From: Hygrocybe punicea
Taxonomy: Eukaryota > Basidiomycota > Agaricomycetes > Agaricales > Hygrophoraceae
NCBI GenBank assembly: GCA_963556145.1
Contig: OY744465.1
Coordinates: 7,254,001 to 7,318,000, forward strand
Direction of reading: 5' to 3'
Length of the DNA: 64,000 nucleotides
The translations under genes and the position numbers were made by a program. The notes beneath the pieces were generated by a model. The model had not been told where the DNA came from and ran no database searches. It saw nothing but the letters and a program-made list of their open reading frames with translations. How positions within the stretch are numbered: position 1 is the stretch's first letter; each line of letters begins with the position of its first letter. Positions 30,352-42,808 of this stretch are shown here, piece after piece.

Positions 30352-33030
30352 ATGTCAACCAACCAAGTGGCCAATTTCACCACTGGAGGTGATGAACCGG
30401 TTGTATGCCAGCGGTGCAAGCTTTCTTTTCCAGGAGGCACACAACTATTCTACATGCATGACAAAATTCCCAGTAGGCCGGGTAAACACCTTTGTAGTGG
30501 TTGTCACCGCTACCATGTTCAGAAAACTGAGTCACTTCGACGTGCACAAGGTACGTTACAAGCAACCTACATGTTCAGATTAATAATAACTGAAGGTACA
30601 CTCAGATACCAGTGACAGCGCAAAACACAGTAAAATACATAAAGATGTCGCTGCAGCACAACGAGAAGGTTCTCAGTCCATATATCCAAGTGTGCAATTC
30701 TCAACTCTTATTTATAGGAACCTCCCATCCTACACGCATTGGGCCGACCCCAGCAATTGGACAAAACCGTCAATTACCTAACCGTCAGATGCTTCCCCCA
30801 CCAGTACCGGGCGCTTTTGCTGACCAGGAGCAAAATAATACCATACTGCGACAGCCTTGGCCTAAACGGAACAATGGGCAACAGCCGACCAGTGGCCCAA
30901 TAATATTCACGCCAGGTCAACTTGCACCAAGCATGAATATACCGGATTTTTTTGTCCAAGGTTCGGCATGCCCAGGATACCAAGAAGCCCACCAAAAGTA
31001 TGACGAGATGCAGGACTATTTTGCAAAACGTGCCTATGCATCCAACAACCATGAGCTAGTAATTGTCAAAGCAACGATGATGTTACTGAAGCCTGGTTAT
31101 AAAAATCCATCCATAGTATCCACAAGTCTGTCCAGTTTTGTTTTGTCCTTATTCTGCTAACGGTTTGCATAGAACATTTCTGAAACTATCAACAATGTCC
31201 CCATTCATATTGGAGTTCACGACCTCAAGAATGTCATATTCCTGACGCTTCGTCCTCTCTTCCTGAAGTGGTCAAAGGATGTTGTTATCTCCATAGATGA
31301 TGTCCGACTTCGCAGCAAGGATTGGGTCGAGATGATACCACTTCTGGGGGTCCCAGATGTTGATGCGATCACGCAGAAGTTCTTCGTAGCAAAAGGAAAG
31401 GCGAGGCATGTTCAATTTCATGCTGGAAAAGGCGTCGAAGTATATCTTGAGCTGGAGCATGAGAAATACCAAGAAATTTTATTGCGTCTCGAGGAACTTG
31501 AGACAGTTGACCGTGACGTGGCAACTCAGGTTTGTTCTGTAAATCTTATGTGACAATGGGCAATAACTAAATGCATCAACTGCCAGCATAGCATCACATT
31601 CCTTCCACCCCCCCGGGTAGCAACCATCAGTCAGCATTATGCCCACACGACCAAGGACAGGATGATGGAAATCAACATTCTAAGCCGTCTGGCCTTCGAA
31701 AGTGACAACTTTCAGTGAGATATTTCAGCGCCAATAGACTTAGAAGTCTCTAATGTCAAGTTTGCGATAGCCGAAGAGTCCCACTGGCACATCATTGACT
31801 GGTGTCAGTTGTAAGCGGCCAGCTATAGCACCAAACTCACCAAGTGCCAGTGCAGTCCGACGAGCACTCCAAGCTCAAAAAGCTCCATCCAAAAAAGTCG
31901 TGAAATCACTCAGTATGTCTTCAAATATATGTTTCCTTTCCATGCTCTAAGTTACTGCAGTGAATACCATCTCCATTTCGTGCACAATGTACCCGACCTC
32001 GGCTATCTCATTCACCAATCTAGTCTCTGATGCACAGCCATTCCATGCCATCGAAGACTGCAAGAATCCTGTCCACGTTATGTTGATTTTCAACCCAAAT
32101 GCATCAGCAAAATACGGTGGCTTCAAGAAAGCGACATTTGGCCATACCAACGGTTTCCGTTTGGGACCCTTAGCCCAGATATGCATCAAGCAGTGCTGGT
32201 ATCAATGTAAAGCATCAGGAATCCGTCTCACCTTCGATAACACAATGCAAATAACCAAACTTAGCTCCGAGATCAACTGTCTGTGCTGGGCTTCAGCATT
32301 GATGGATTTGGTGTATGATTTCATCGATGAACAGTGTCAATTGCTTGGCAAACCCCCATTCGAGATTCCGGACATGCGGTTCGTCAAAACAGCCCTTGCT
32401 GTTGTTGATGCTGGCAACCGTGATATCTACATGATTGAGGAGATGATTGATGAAGCGGTTGATGGCAAATTTGTCAAATACATCGGAAATGGCTCGGCTG
32501 AACCGTTCTTCCATGGCGACAAGAATATTGCACATAGAGCTGAGTTCATGGCATTTTGTCAACACGTACAGTACTCGAAAACGAAGAGCTTGGCATTTGT
32601 GGGAGATTTTCAGGGTACGTGTGTGTATGCTCTTCGGAGATTTCCCCTCACAATTGCATGACCTTCAGGTGGAAAACATCTGCTCACTGATCCACAAATC
32701 ATTACTGCAGCGTAGGTGCTCGACAGCACTTCTTATTTGTGCAACTTAATGACTGTTTCCCAACTGTACAGTGAGACCGGGCAGAACTTTGCTGACGGAA
32801 ATCTTGCATCCACACATGACAGGTTCACCATTGAACATACCTGCAATGTGTTCTGTGCATTTTTTTGCCTCTCCACTCTTTCAGCCTCGTCTAGCAGAGC
32901 TCTTCCGTCAGCCGCCTCTCAAGCTAGTCACAGAACACCACTCTTCGAGAATGTGACAGAAACTCATCAAATTGATGGTACAATTCCAATGCAATTCTCT
33001 ACACAAAGCAGCAACATTGGCCGACAGTAA
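30352..33030 (+). CDS. Alpha-kinase-like protein with N-terminal zinc-binding segment
   Basis: The N-terminus holds two Cys pairs (CQRC and CSGC about 30 residues apart), suggesting a zinc-binding knuckle. A Pro/Gln-rich linker follows, then a conserved middle (GVHDLKNVIFLTLRP, DVVISIDDVRLRSKDW, about 31215-31335). The C-terminal domain resembles fungal alpha-kinases: FKKATFGHT (about 32125), AEFMAFCQHVQYSKTKSLAFVGDFQGG with the catalytic-type Asp (about 32540-32680), LTDPQIITA, and a GQNFADGNL...HTCNVFC end (about 32780-32865). Introns near 31115, 31530, 31915, 32615 and 32708 have good borders. The segment 31700-31870 is harder to splice and may hold an error. Alpha-kinases phosphorylate Ser/Thr in helical contexts; the target is unknown. 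The family is expanded in mushroom genomes. Confidence 0.65.
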
Positions 33031-33170
33031 CAGGAGCCGGCCTATGATAGATTCCTTTTTTTGTGTTGTAATAATCAAATTGTCATCTTGTCAGTTTAAT
33101 TTTGAATTTTCCTCATTGTCTGCCATTGACGAGGCCACATGTTATCAAGATATATATTACATGAACCGAA

Positions 33171-35035
33171 CTATGTATCACCATCATCACCTTCGTCGTC
33201 GTCTTCATCAGTGGTAAAATGAGCATATTCGGGTTCAACTTCTCCATCCAATTCTGACTCCTCTTGTTCATCTGACAAGATCCGAGCACCATGAAGCCGA
33301 AGACCTTGAGTGGGTGGACTGACCAAGCCACCGATGTACTTATGTCTTTTTGGTCCAACTACATTGCCACCATTGCGGAATGGCTTCATGTTCGGTAAAA
33401 GCTCCATCTTTTCCTGCTCAAGACGACTCACGGTTTCGAGGTGAGCAGTTAGGACAGGACCAAGTTTGGCCGCTTCTTCATTCTCGTGGAAGGCTTGCAG
33501 TAGTTGGTAATACGTTGCCCAAAATGACTTCGAAGATACCACAGGATCGCCAATCGCCGCATACAATTTACTGGCACGCTCATGAAACAGGGGAGGCACC
33601 AGCTCGAAAACTGGATGGTCAGGAGGTGCATAGAGGGATTCGGCCTCATCGAATAGCTTGGGCGGCACAGGTATCTATTTCGCTGTGTGAAAACAGGTAT
33701 CAATGGAATAATTGCGGTACAATACTTTGAAATCAAGCGCATCGAATTGATGTGGTTTGGCCCTGATAAGGGATGGAATGCCGTGGGGTAGGATCTTGTT
33801 TTTGTCGGCACGAGGAGCCGTTCTATTCTTGAAGCTAACCCAATCGTTGATCTCAGCTTGAAGCCAAGGAATTGCAAGCCAACGGAAGACTAGGCTACAT
33901 GACAGTAGAAATAGTCAGAATAGACAATATCTGAAGGCAATAATAGATTACTTTTCAAGAACATCATTCACGTCGTACCACCCATTGTGAACCCCTTCTT
34001 CGAGGATGTCTTCGAAGCCAGGAGAGAAATCACGGCGGAACACAGACCACTTGATTTCCGATAAAATGTTATTGTGACCCTTTGCATAGCGGTGCTGTAG
34101 TGTGTCAGCAAGACTGGGATCGAGCCGGTGGCGGATCATAGTGTGTGAATTGGTGGTACCAGTATTCTCAAGCCCAGGATCACTCTGCGTTATGACAGGT
34201 ACACCTTACAGGTAACCAGAAGTCAAATTGACTCAGAAACGTAGAAAAGAATCACCCACCACCAATTCTCCGACAGGTCTCCAGGTAATAGCTTGTGATA
34301 AGTGTTGGATTCTTGTTGGTCCACCATATTTTGATCCAGTTTATCTCGCCTGAGAACGCTTCCAACCCTGCATGTAACCAGAGACCAAAATGTCCCCACT
34401 TATCGTGCTGATCTTGAGGCCATACATCATTGACCCCGGCGGCCCAAAATCGTCTTCGTTTCAGACGGCGATGAAGACGATTCTCAACCTCCTTAGGCTC
34501 CACTGCTTTTAGAAGTTCTCCAATCACCTCCCTGAGTTTCATTTTATTAACAGATAAAGTGTTCTGATAGGAATGACGACACACCTGGGAACACGATCTC
34601 CGTGAAGTTCCCTCAAACTTTTGCGGATGGATTCGGCACCACGAAAAGGAAATCGCTGCCGGAAATCTCTGACTTTTTCGAAAATCGTTTCGGCTGTGTG
34701 CTTTTGCTGGCGTGTGGACCGGAGGCCCCACTGTTTTCTGAGTCGTCGAATAGTTATTACACTGTCAGAACAGAAAAGTGAATTAAATGCATCATATTAG
34801 TTTGCAATCCGAGTCAAGGATTCAAACCTTAGCCCATATTGATTAATATCATAGTGGTCTTTGAGATGTTCTACAAGCTTCACATCCGATAAACCAAGTT
34901 GAAAATATAGCTCCATTGGTGCTCGGATGTTCTCGTCAGGCGCTGCAAAGATATGAAAGACTTCAGATTACTTCGGGTGGGATCTTTTGGGAGTAACTGA
35001 CGATGAGGCTTGTGTTGATTTTTTTGTGCAGGCAT
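33171..35035 (-). CDS. Integrase-core (rve-type DDE) domain protein, apparently intact
   Basis: About seven exons read in frame from ATG at 35035 to the stop at 33171. The N-terminal half has a helix-turn-helix-like region (LSDVKLVEHLKDHYDINQYGL, then VITIRRLRKQWGLRS). The integrase-like core follows: RRRFWAAGVNDVWPQDQHDKW with the first Asp (about 34430), then WIKIWWTNKNP, then VITQSDPG with the second Asp (about 34195), and ILSEIKWSVFRRDFSPGFED with the likely Glu (about 34050). A C-terminal part with RLHGARI and a very acidic tail (about 33200) ends the protein. The family is multi-copy in Agaricomycetes and usually annotated as integrase core domain protein. No terminal repeats or partner genes are visible, so whether it is mobile or domesticated is open. 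Its 3' end is 141 bp from that of the alpha-kinase gene. Confidence 0.75.
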
Positions 35036-36230
35036 CTTGCCAGGCTTCGTCATGTGTGACCTGCCGGTCTCGTTTCCTGCCAGTGCACCGCCGAGTTCAT
35101 GCTCCCCATCGTCTGCGCCGACCCTACACATCCCGTGCCATTCCATGATCTCGCTGCACCTCTCGCACTGCCCTACACCCTTGCGCCCCAACCGCTACCC
35201 TTACCCGTGATACTGCGGGTTTCGCCAGGGGATGGAAGGAACTCAGGTAATTACAATTGATGCACTTACTGAAACGAACCCAGGATGGCTGATCTGCGAT
35301 CGCGTGAACGTTCAGTCAGCATTGACAGCACAACCAACGAGGAGGAAGTCCGACATGAGCAGGTCGAGGAGCAGATGGTGGAGCAGATCCCCCTGCCTTT
35401 CCTCACACCCTGCTCTGACGATAATGGCGACGACACCTAACTGATTGGCCCATGTCTACGACGAAAACCATGGCCCGAAGGCACGAATATGGAATGACAA
35501 CCAGGTGCGTGCGCCCACACACCCTGTGGGTTTCGCTACTGACCGACAACCGACGAAGATGACGAAGACGACGGAGGCAGCGATGGGCGGTGGCGGCGAA
35601 TGAAGAAGACGGCGGATGGTGGCTGTGGTGGTGGACGACAGTGGCAGCAGGTACAGCGGAGGCAGCAGCACATGAGGACATCGACAACGACAACGACAAC
35701 GACAATGACAATGGCCACGACAGCCGATGTGCGGTGGCGAGAGTGGAGCGGCTGGATAGCGTTGGTGTTACTCTCCTTCTGCATTTGCTCACTGTTCCAG
35801 CTACCCTTTCTGCCTCACGCAAGCAGACGGGCACCTCCCATGCTTCTAACCCCCTCCTACACTTGCCTATAGTCATTCCTGTACCTATGTATACTCGTCA
35901 CTTAAATTAATCACACCATTTGCTTGTCTACGGATTGTAATAGACAATCACCTAATATACTTGCTATGGTTCTCGGGGGGTCGGGTGTCGTTAGTCAGCT
36001 TCGGAGAATCAAAGATCTGGATTTGAGGCTGATCACTCTCGGTTTCCATACCCTCAGCCCTATCATCAACGACGCTGGATGTTCATGATTGCTGAGGCGA
36101 TCAATGTTGGCGATGTTAACACAAATTATTTAATTATTTAATTATTTACACTGCTTACGGTAAAACGATAACTTTTCCTCCTTCGCCGCCTTTTCGTGCA
36201 GGTTAATCGATTGACCTTGGACTCAGCCTG
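35036..36230. other. Intergenic region with (CGACAA)n microsatellite
   Basis: A hexamer/trinucleotide tract of CGACAA and GACAAC repeats lies at about 35678-35720. Frames around it are open on both strands through low complexity only. The last 200 bp before 36231 probably contain the promoter of the HECT gene. No other feature is supported. Confidence 0.5.
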
Positions 36231-39200
36231 ATGCTTCCCACCTTTGGAGATGAAAGACGACGTCCTATAAATCTTGGAGGCGCAACTTCTGCGTCCTCCC
36301 ATGCAGCTATCTTGGAGGAAGCGAAAGCTCGCCGATTGGAGCGTCACAATTTCAAAAGACGGCAAGAGAAGGCTGTAAGGTTGCAGTCGTGGTGGAGGGG
36401 GGTAAACGAGGCTAAGATCGCTCGACAAGCGATGCGCAAGGCTTTCGAGGACGATGTCACAGGTATCACCGGTCTACGCTGTTTGGTGCTTATTGGTAAA
36501 GATGAGGAGATCATTGGCAAATGGTCAACGACAATCCTCAGCACCGGCGAAGGTGCGACGGAATTGCTCCGGCTTCTTCCCAGACGTTCTGTTGACTTAA
36601 AACTTGAATCCAGCCACGCTGTTTGAGTTGGCAACGGGGCCCCATCGAAGCAGTTGGGTTGTGCTGATCCGGCAGACAGGCGTCTTACTTTTACAGTCTA
36701 TCGCGAAAGTCCCTCAGTAAGTTTAATCTTTCATTCGTAATCTCTGGATCCCGACAGCTATTTCAGGTCATCGTATATCATTCCACACCTGAAAGTTCTT
36801 GGTCTCCTTCTTTCCACCACTACAGTCACTCGTATGCTTGGTTCATCCGGACCGGGCATATGCAAGGAGATCACAACATATCTCCTGCGACGAAATCTAT
36901 ACGGAAGCTTATCAAAATCCATAACCGCAATTGTAAGCAACTTTGCTGGCATAAGTACAGCTAACGCAATGCACCCACAGTCAGTTGAATCAAAGTCATC
37001 CCCAAGCCTACCGCTTCTAGTAGCTCTTGCGATGTCTCCCATATCCACCTTTCTTGACTCCTCTCTAGATATGTATCTCGAATGCCTCAAGGCCTTTTTT
37101 GCAGATATCCTGACCATCCCATTACTGCCCAACCGACTCCCGCTTCCCTCGTTGATGGAGCTTTCATCTCGTCTCCCTTTTTCTTCTCTGAATGTCTTGT
37201 TACCGTCCATCCCGACGTTGATCAATGACACCAGGGCAGAATCGAAAATTCACCTCATCGCCAACTTAATCACATTCACACCGCCAAGATATCCGAAACT
37301 TTCCCCCATTTCTCTCGATGCCTATCTTCAAATTTTAACTGCATTATTGAATTCACTTCCTCCAAATGCCCTGGAACCTCCGGATTCCGACAATTCCAAA
37401 AACTCGTGGCTCGCAAACGATTCAGATTCAGAATCCGAATCCATTCGTGTAACCGTCGTGACCTCTTTTACGCCAAAACTAGTGCTGCCATTACCAGATC
37501 TCCGAACTCGTAAACGCCTCCAGACTCTCCCTTCTGTTGTGCATTTAAACTCCTTGTTGATTGCTAGTCAGCGTTATCCTGCTACGCAAGCAAGTCTAGT
37601 GAATTTTTTTTTCGCTCTCAACACGATCTGGCCGACGCGGAAAGAGAAGATTTTGAGTGCTGTTGTGGCATATACTGGTGGTGGTCTTGTGCGTGAACTC
37701 TACCGAGTTTATGTCAGGAGTTCACCTCTTGGGCGTGACAGTAATCCCGGAGCGTCGATGGGTATGTAACAGCTTCATTGCATTGACTTGCCGCTCACAC
37801 GCTTCAGACTCGGCACATTCGTCCGCATGGCCACCGCTGCTGTTTCTTTCCGACTTATACACGCAGTCCCTTCTCACCATGGGGGATGATGAGTTCTTTT
37901 CCACGTCAACAAGTGTGACAGCCCCCCGAAACCCGCTTACACTGGAAGAGCTTATAACATTTTCTCGGAAGTTGTTAAACATTGCATTCACGTTGTATTG
38001 GCGGGAAGATCAGACACATGTGCAGGAAGGCGGCGTACCCGGTGTTAACATGAAGTGGGAAGGAGCGAGGGAGAGGGTCACCAAATGTTTGCTAGCTATT
38101 CACGCGAGAGAGTGCGTTGGTTCGTCACATCCAAATGAACCGCATACTTACTGAGAAGCTGTAGTTCGAGGAGGCCGTTCACACCACCAGGACACTGGCT
38201 TGTCAGTTCTCAAATTGACATGCAGTCCTTCATCGAAGCTGCCACGTTTGTTTAAACCTCATTCTTTTATGCACCACCACCTGACCCATAACATCGTCCA
38301 GTTACGAAGAACAGCAAATTTCCGTTCCATCCGGTTCACGTGCCCTGTCTAAACGCCAGGTAGCCTACATGTCACCCCGCTTGGGCGTCCTCAACAACAT
38401 TCCCTTCGCCATTCCCTTCGAGGTCCGAGTGTCCATTTTCAGGCATTTCGTTGCCAACGACATGGTCAGCCGAGGTGTGAGTCGGTACAGCTTCCAAAGG
38501 ATGGGCAGGACGAAGGTGCAGGTCAGGAGAGGGAGTGTCGCCCAGGATGGGTTTGATAAGCTTGGTGATGTTGATTTCAAGGCGCCGATTGAGATCTCCT
38601 TCATCGATCAGTTTGGGCAAGAGGAGTGAGTTTCTGATCTTCTTGCCTTGCTGGATCATCTCAAATGTCAATCAGGGCTGGCATCGACGGAGGTGGTGTA
38701 TTTAAGGAATTCTTTACATCGCTTTGCAAAGAAGTTTTTGACACCGACCGTGGGTTGTGGCTCGCGACCGAAAACAATGAACTTTATCCAAATCCACACG
38801 CGTATGCAACAGAAGGTAGGGGATGTTTCACTTATGCTTCAAAGCTGTTGAACGCTAACAATCTCTTCAAAGTACACAGCCTAGATTGGTTTCGCTTCAT
38901 CGGCCGCATTCTTGGGAAAGCTCTTTATGAAGGGATTCTTGTCGACGTCGCGTTTGCCGGGTTCTTCCTTGCTAAAGTATGTCCCTTGACGTATCTGGAC
39001 AAGCTTCATTCACACAGGATTTCAGTGGTTGGGACGACAAAGTTTCTTGGATGATCTGGCATCACTCGATCCCGACTTGTATCAAGGTCTCATCTTTCTG
39101 AAACATTACGCAGGCAACCCTGAAGACCTTTCACTCAATTTCACCGTCGCTGTTGAAGGTACTGTCAGCCACTCTCCGTAATTGTCGGATAACATGATGG

Positions 39201-40034
39201 CAGACTTGTCATTGAAAGAATTCGGAGTTGCAAAAACTTTGGATCTCATTCAAGATGGTAGCAATGTCGCCGTTACGCGCGAGAACAGGTTGCGGTATAT
39301 CCACCTTATATCTCATTATCGTCTCAACAAGCAAATCAAACTGCAATGCGAATCGTTCTTCGAAGGTCTTTCCGAGGTGATTGATCCCAAATGGCTGCGG
39401 TAAGCTGTGCCGAGCACCAATTTCATGGTAGGTAGGACTGATGATGTATACTCTTTTTAGAATGTTCAATCAGCAGGAGGCCCAGATCTTGCTCGGCGGC
39501 GTCAATTCTCCTGTTGACCTTGACGACCTCAGGAAACACACGCATTATGGCGGAAGCTATAGTGATACCGAAAGCACTATAACGTCTTTCTGGAACGTGA
39601 ATATTTGTCTCCTGAACCTCCAACAGAGAATCCGTCTGATTGCAAAACACTTGCAGGTTGTAAATTCCTTTGATCACGAACAACGTCGGGCGTTGCTCCG
39701 ATTTGTCACAAGCTGTAGCCGACCCCCACTTTTGTGAGTTCCGCTATACAGCAAATGTGATATTGGTTTCCGAAATCACACAATTTTAGGGGTTTCAAAG
39801 AGCTGGTTCCCAACTTCGCTATACGCGACTCCGGACCCGACCAACACCGTCTTCCCACATCAAGCACATGTGTGAATCTTCTCAAGGTAAAGTGTTGTCT
39901 CGTTGGTCTTAGGCTCTTCTGCACTTCACTGATGCTAACGGATGGCTAAGTTACCTCGATACGAGAGCGAGGAGTTGCTCCGTGAGAAACTTTTAAAAGC
40001 TATTACCTCAGGGGCTGGGTTTGATCTCTCGTAG
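36231..40034 (+). CDS. HECT-type E3 ubiquitin ligase, Hul5/UBE3C-like
   Basis: The enzyme transfers ubiquitin from E2 through its own Cys to substrates and acts, in the Hul5/UBE3C family, on proteasome-bound and misfolded proteins. The start (MLPTFGDERRR) and the IQ-like motif HNFKRRQEKAVRLQSWWRG are typical of this subfamily. A long alpha-helical middle follows (FADILTIPLLPNRLPLPSL, SIPTLINDTRAESKIHLIANL). The HECT domain runs from about 38365: PFEVRVSIFRHFVAND, GIDGGGVFKEF, FIGRILGKALYEGILVDVAFA and LLGGVNSPVDLDDL. The catalytic Cys is in PTSSTCVNLLKLP (about 39870), and the C-terminus is GFDLS. Around ten short introns are required. The frame is intact and the length (about 1050 residues) fits. 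It ends tail-to-tail with the DAHP synthase gene, 95 bp apart. Confidence 0.9.
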
Positions 40035-40129
40035 CCACCGAGTGCTAACCATTACACGATTGCATTGCGCCACACATAGTACAAGTACATATAGAACTCG
40101 CTCTCTGATTGAAGAAAAGATTGTAATAG

Positions 40130-42591
40130 TTACACCGCCTTTCGACCGCCAAGTTCTGAATAAAGAAAGTCGCTTTCACCATTCTCATGTCCCATTCGCT
40201 CCTTTTTGAAGTAATTGGATATGAGGAAGGCGACATCTACATCCAAGTGTGAACATCACTGGCAAGATGTGACTCGCAAACTTACCCAGGGATTGTTCGA
40301 AATTGAGCCTTGGATCACAGAAAGACTTTCAAAAAAAATGTAGGTGAACATCCATGACGGGATGCAGATCTTTCGACGGGAATGAGCATGTACCTGGTAC
40401 CGCAATCCTAACTGCTCCTCGCTCATCTCCATGCTGCCTCCTGTACACTCGGTGACGCTGAATCCCTCGTCGTTGAACTCGCCCGTGAACTCGAGGCTCA
40501 CGCCGGCCAGGTGCGAGTTGCAGGAGGTGTGGATTCGTAGGGACGAAGTGAGCTCACTGATGATAGTCCCAAAGTGTCGTGTTTTCAGACCAGTGTTTGA
40601 GGTTAGGGTGCTGTGGGGAGAGAGTGAATGAAAAGCAACAATGTGGAAGGGAGTGGGTAATTTGCGGTGGGTTTGCAAAAACCCACTTTCCATGCATTGG
40701 ATCACAGATCCACGAGACAGGATGACATGATTTTTGGACAGCCTCGATATGACCAGCAAGGTGATCCTCGATCTTGGGGGAAAAAAAAAGCAAACAGGGA
40801 TGAATGAAATCGAATCACCAAGACGAGCAGCCAACGACATTGCTGTTACCTTTGCCGCGCCATATCTCGTGATCAGCGTTACCTTCCCAGTTTCCTTGTT
40901 AGGATTGACAACTACATATATATATATAAAGGGACGCAGGATCAAGAAATAAACATCCACAATAACGGAATAAAGGACAACGATACGCACTGTCCAGTAA
41001 CGAAACCAGTTCCGCCTTGCCCATACTCGGGCCCACCTTGATTCCGATCGGATTCCTTATTCCTCTGAAGTACTCGACGTGAGCACCTGTCAGCTGCCGC
41101 GTGCGATCGCCGATCCAGAGAAAGTGTGCAGATGTATTGTAATGCGCTCGACCTGCCTTTGCCGAAAGAGAGGATGGCGGGATAGGCAACTCCCGTGTGA
41201 GCGCTTGTTCGTAGTCAAGCATTAATCCCTCGTGGCTTGCGTTTTTTCCATTCATCAGTTAAGTATGCATCAATTAACACAAAGAACGATTTCAACCGCC
41301 GAATGTGTGCACCTGGTATAAAAGTCGACATCGCGTAGTGCACCACTACCGCCGCCTTGCTCGTACGACGGGCTGGAGTCGACACCGATGGTACGGCTAA
41401 AATCGAGGGCATCTGAGAGGCCATCAACAATAGTTTCGAATTCCTTGCTGGCAATCCCCCCCACCCCGCGTGAGCAAATTGATATCAAAAGTCAATAGTT
41501 TTATGACTAGAGAGAGAGAGACCGACCGAAGAGAGATTGAGCGGACATGCGCCAATGACCAGTCGCGTGGGTTGTGCAAGGAAGCGAAGCCAGATGTAAG
41601 GAGAGCACGAATATGGTTCAGGGTTGCCGTTGAGTGGAAGTACGCACTTGATGGAAGGGTTCGACGTGAATACGACAAACGAGAGAATGGTGTTCATTAC
41701 CTCAGGAGACGTTCTGGATCAGGCATGCGATCGTTCGGATCCAGTCTGTCACAGGGATTAAAGCCATTAACACAGCGACATGAAGCGACTCGCCCGTTGA
41801 CATTATCTCCACTGTATTTCGGCAGGAATGACAGTCAGCGTGGTGGTCGTTGTGTATTCGGCTCATGACGCACCGGAAACTCAAAACCTCCTTATCACCT
41901 ATTTTCTCTGTTGCACTGCTTCGTGGCTTGGCATATTGCCCTCCGATGCGTCCGATGCGTACCTAAATGTCAATCACCTATAAGAACCCCAAGAAGGTGA
42001 GGACACTAGAACAACTGACAATAGGCAGGCGCGCGCCCCAGATGAGAATTAAAGAGAAAGAGAGTATCAATCCAATTTTAGCGGATATGTTTTCCTAACC
42101 ATACACGGGGAAGGAAATCAGTGGAGCCATGTCCAACGATAAATATTAAGCAAGAAGAAGAGGTACTTTCGTGCATGCATCAAAACTCTCTGCGCAATCC
42201 CCTGCATGCAGGAGAAATGCTTGTTTGCGCTGAACGAGACCAAGCTGATACCTGAGCCGCTCTATCTGCGAAGGGAGTTCTTTGTTATTCCAGCATCTGG
42301 CAATTGAGCTGTGCGCGCGAACCTCAGAAGCGGTGACGAGGGGAGGCAGAGTCCCAAGTTTGGATAAAACGCTTTGGGAGACATTAATATTTGTCAAGAA
42401 AGTCGGCGAACTTGTTAGATGTAGTATGGGATTACTATTACCGAGCCAGATGTTGTTGGTCTGGATATTCCACGCCCTGTATGAATAAGTTGCAGCCAAT
42501 GACAAACCTTTTGGTTGTGCACGCTCGGACACACCTGTGCAACCGGTTTTGATTTCCACGACGAAGGTGTCCAAGCCACTGACTCTGACAT
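40130..42591 (-). CDS. Class II 3-deoxy-7-phosphoheptulonate (DAHP) synthase
   Basis: The enzyme condenses phosphoenolpyruvate and erythrose 4-phosphate, the first step of the shikimate pathway to aromatic amino acids. Read leftward, the exons carry the class II signatures [120 protein letters not shown] and [10 protein letters not shown]. These include the Arg, Cys and Glu/Asp residues that bind substrates and metal. About thirteen exons are needed, including one GC-AG intron (near 41775) that joins GDNVNG to [14 protein letters not shown]. The ATG at 42591 and the stop at 40130 leave about 450 residues, as expected. No mitochondrial signal is seen. It shares a 217-bp upstream region with the F-box gene. 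Confidence 0.93.
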
Positions 42592-42808
42592 GTTGAAAAA
42601 ACAACGAGGGAGTGACGGGAATTGGGCGCCTTAATCCAGGTAGCCACTGCGGGAAGGATGGTCAAAACCTAGCCTCACTGAGCAACATTTAGACTATGAT
42701 AACAAAAATAATTTCAATATTTGGCAAAAAATCCTCATCCGTCTCCTGCTGTGTGTATAAGAGTATGTATTTGGGTTACGCACAAAATTTCCTTACTGAG
42801 CGCTGAGC

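Noticed and set aside
35536..35876. Overlapping frames around the CGACAA microsatellite
   Set aside because: Open on both strands only because of simple repeats.
40034..40085. tRNA-like stretch on the minus strand after the HECT gene (TGTAATGGTTAGCAC resembles a D-arm/A box)
   Set aside because: The distance to the only B-box-like sequence is about 13 nt too short, no acceptor stem pairs, and the supposed B box lies in the HECT coding end. No tRNA fold could be drawn.
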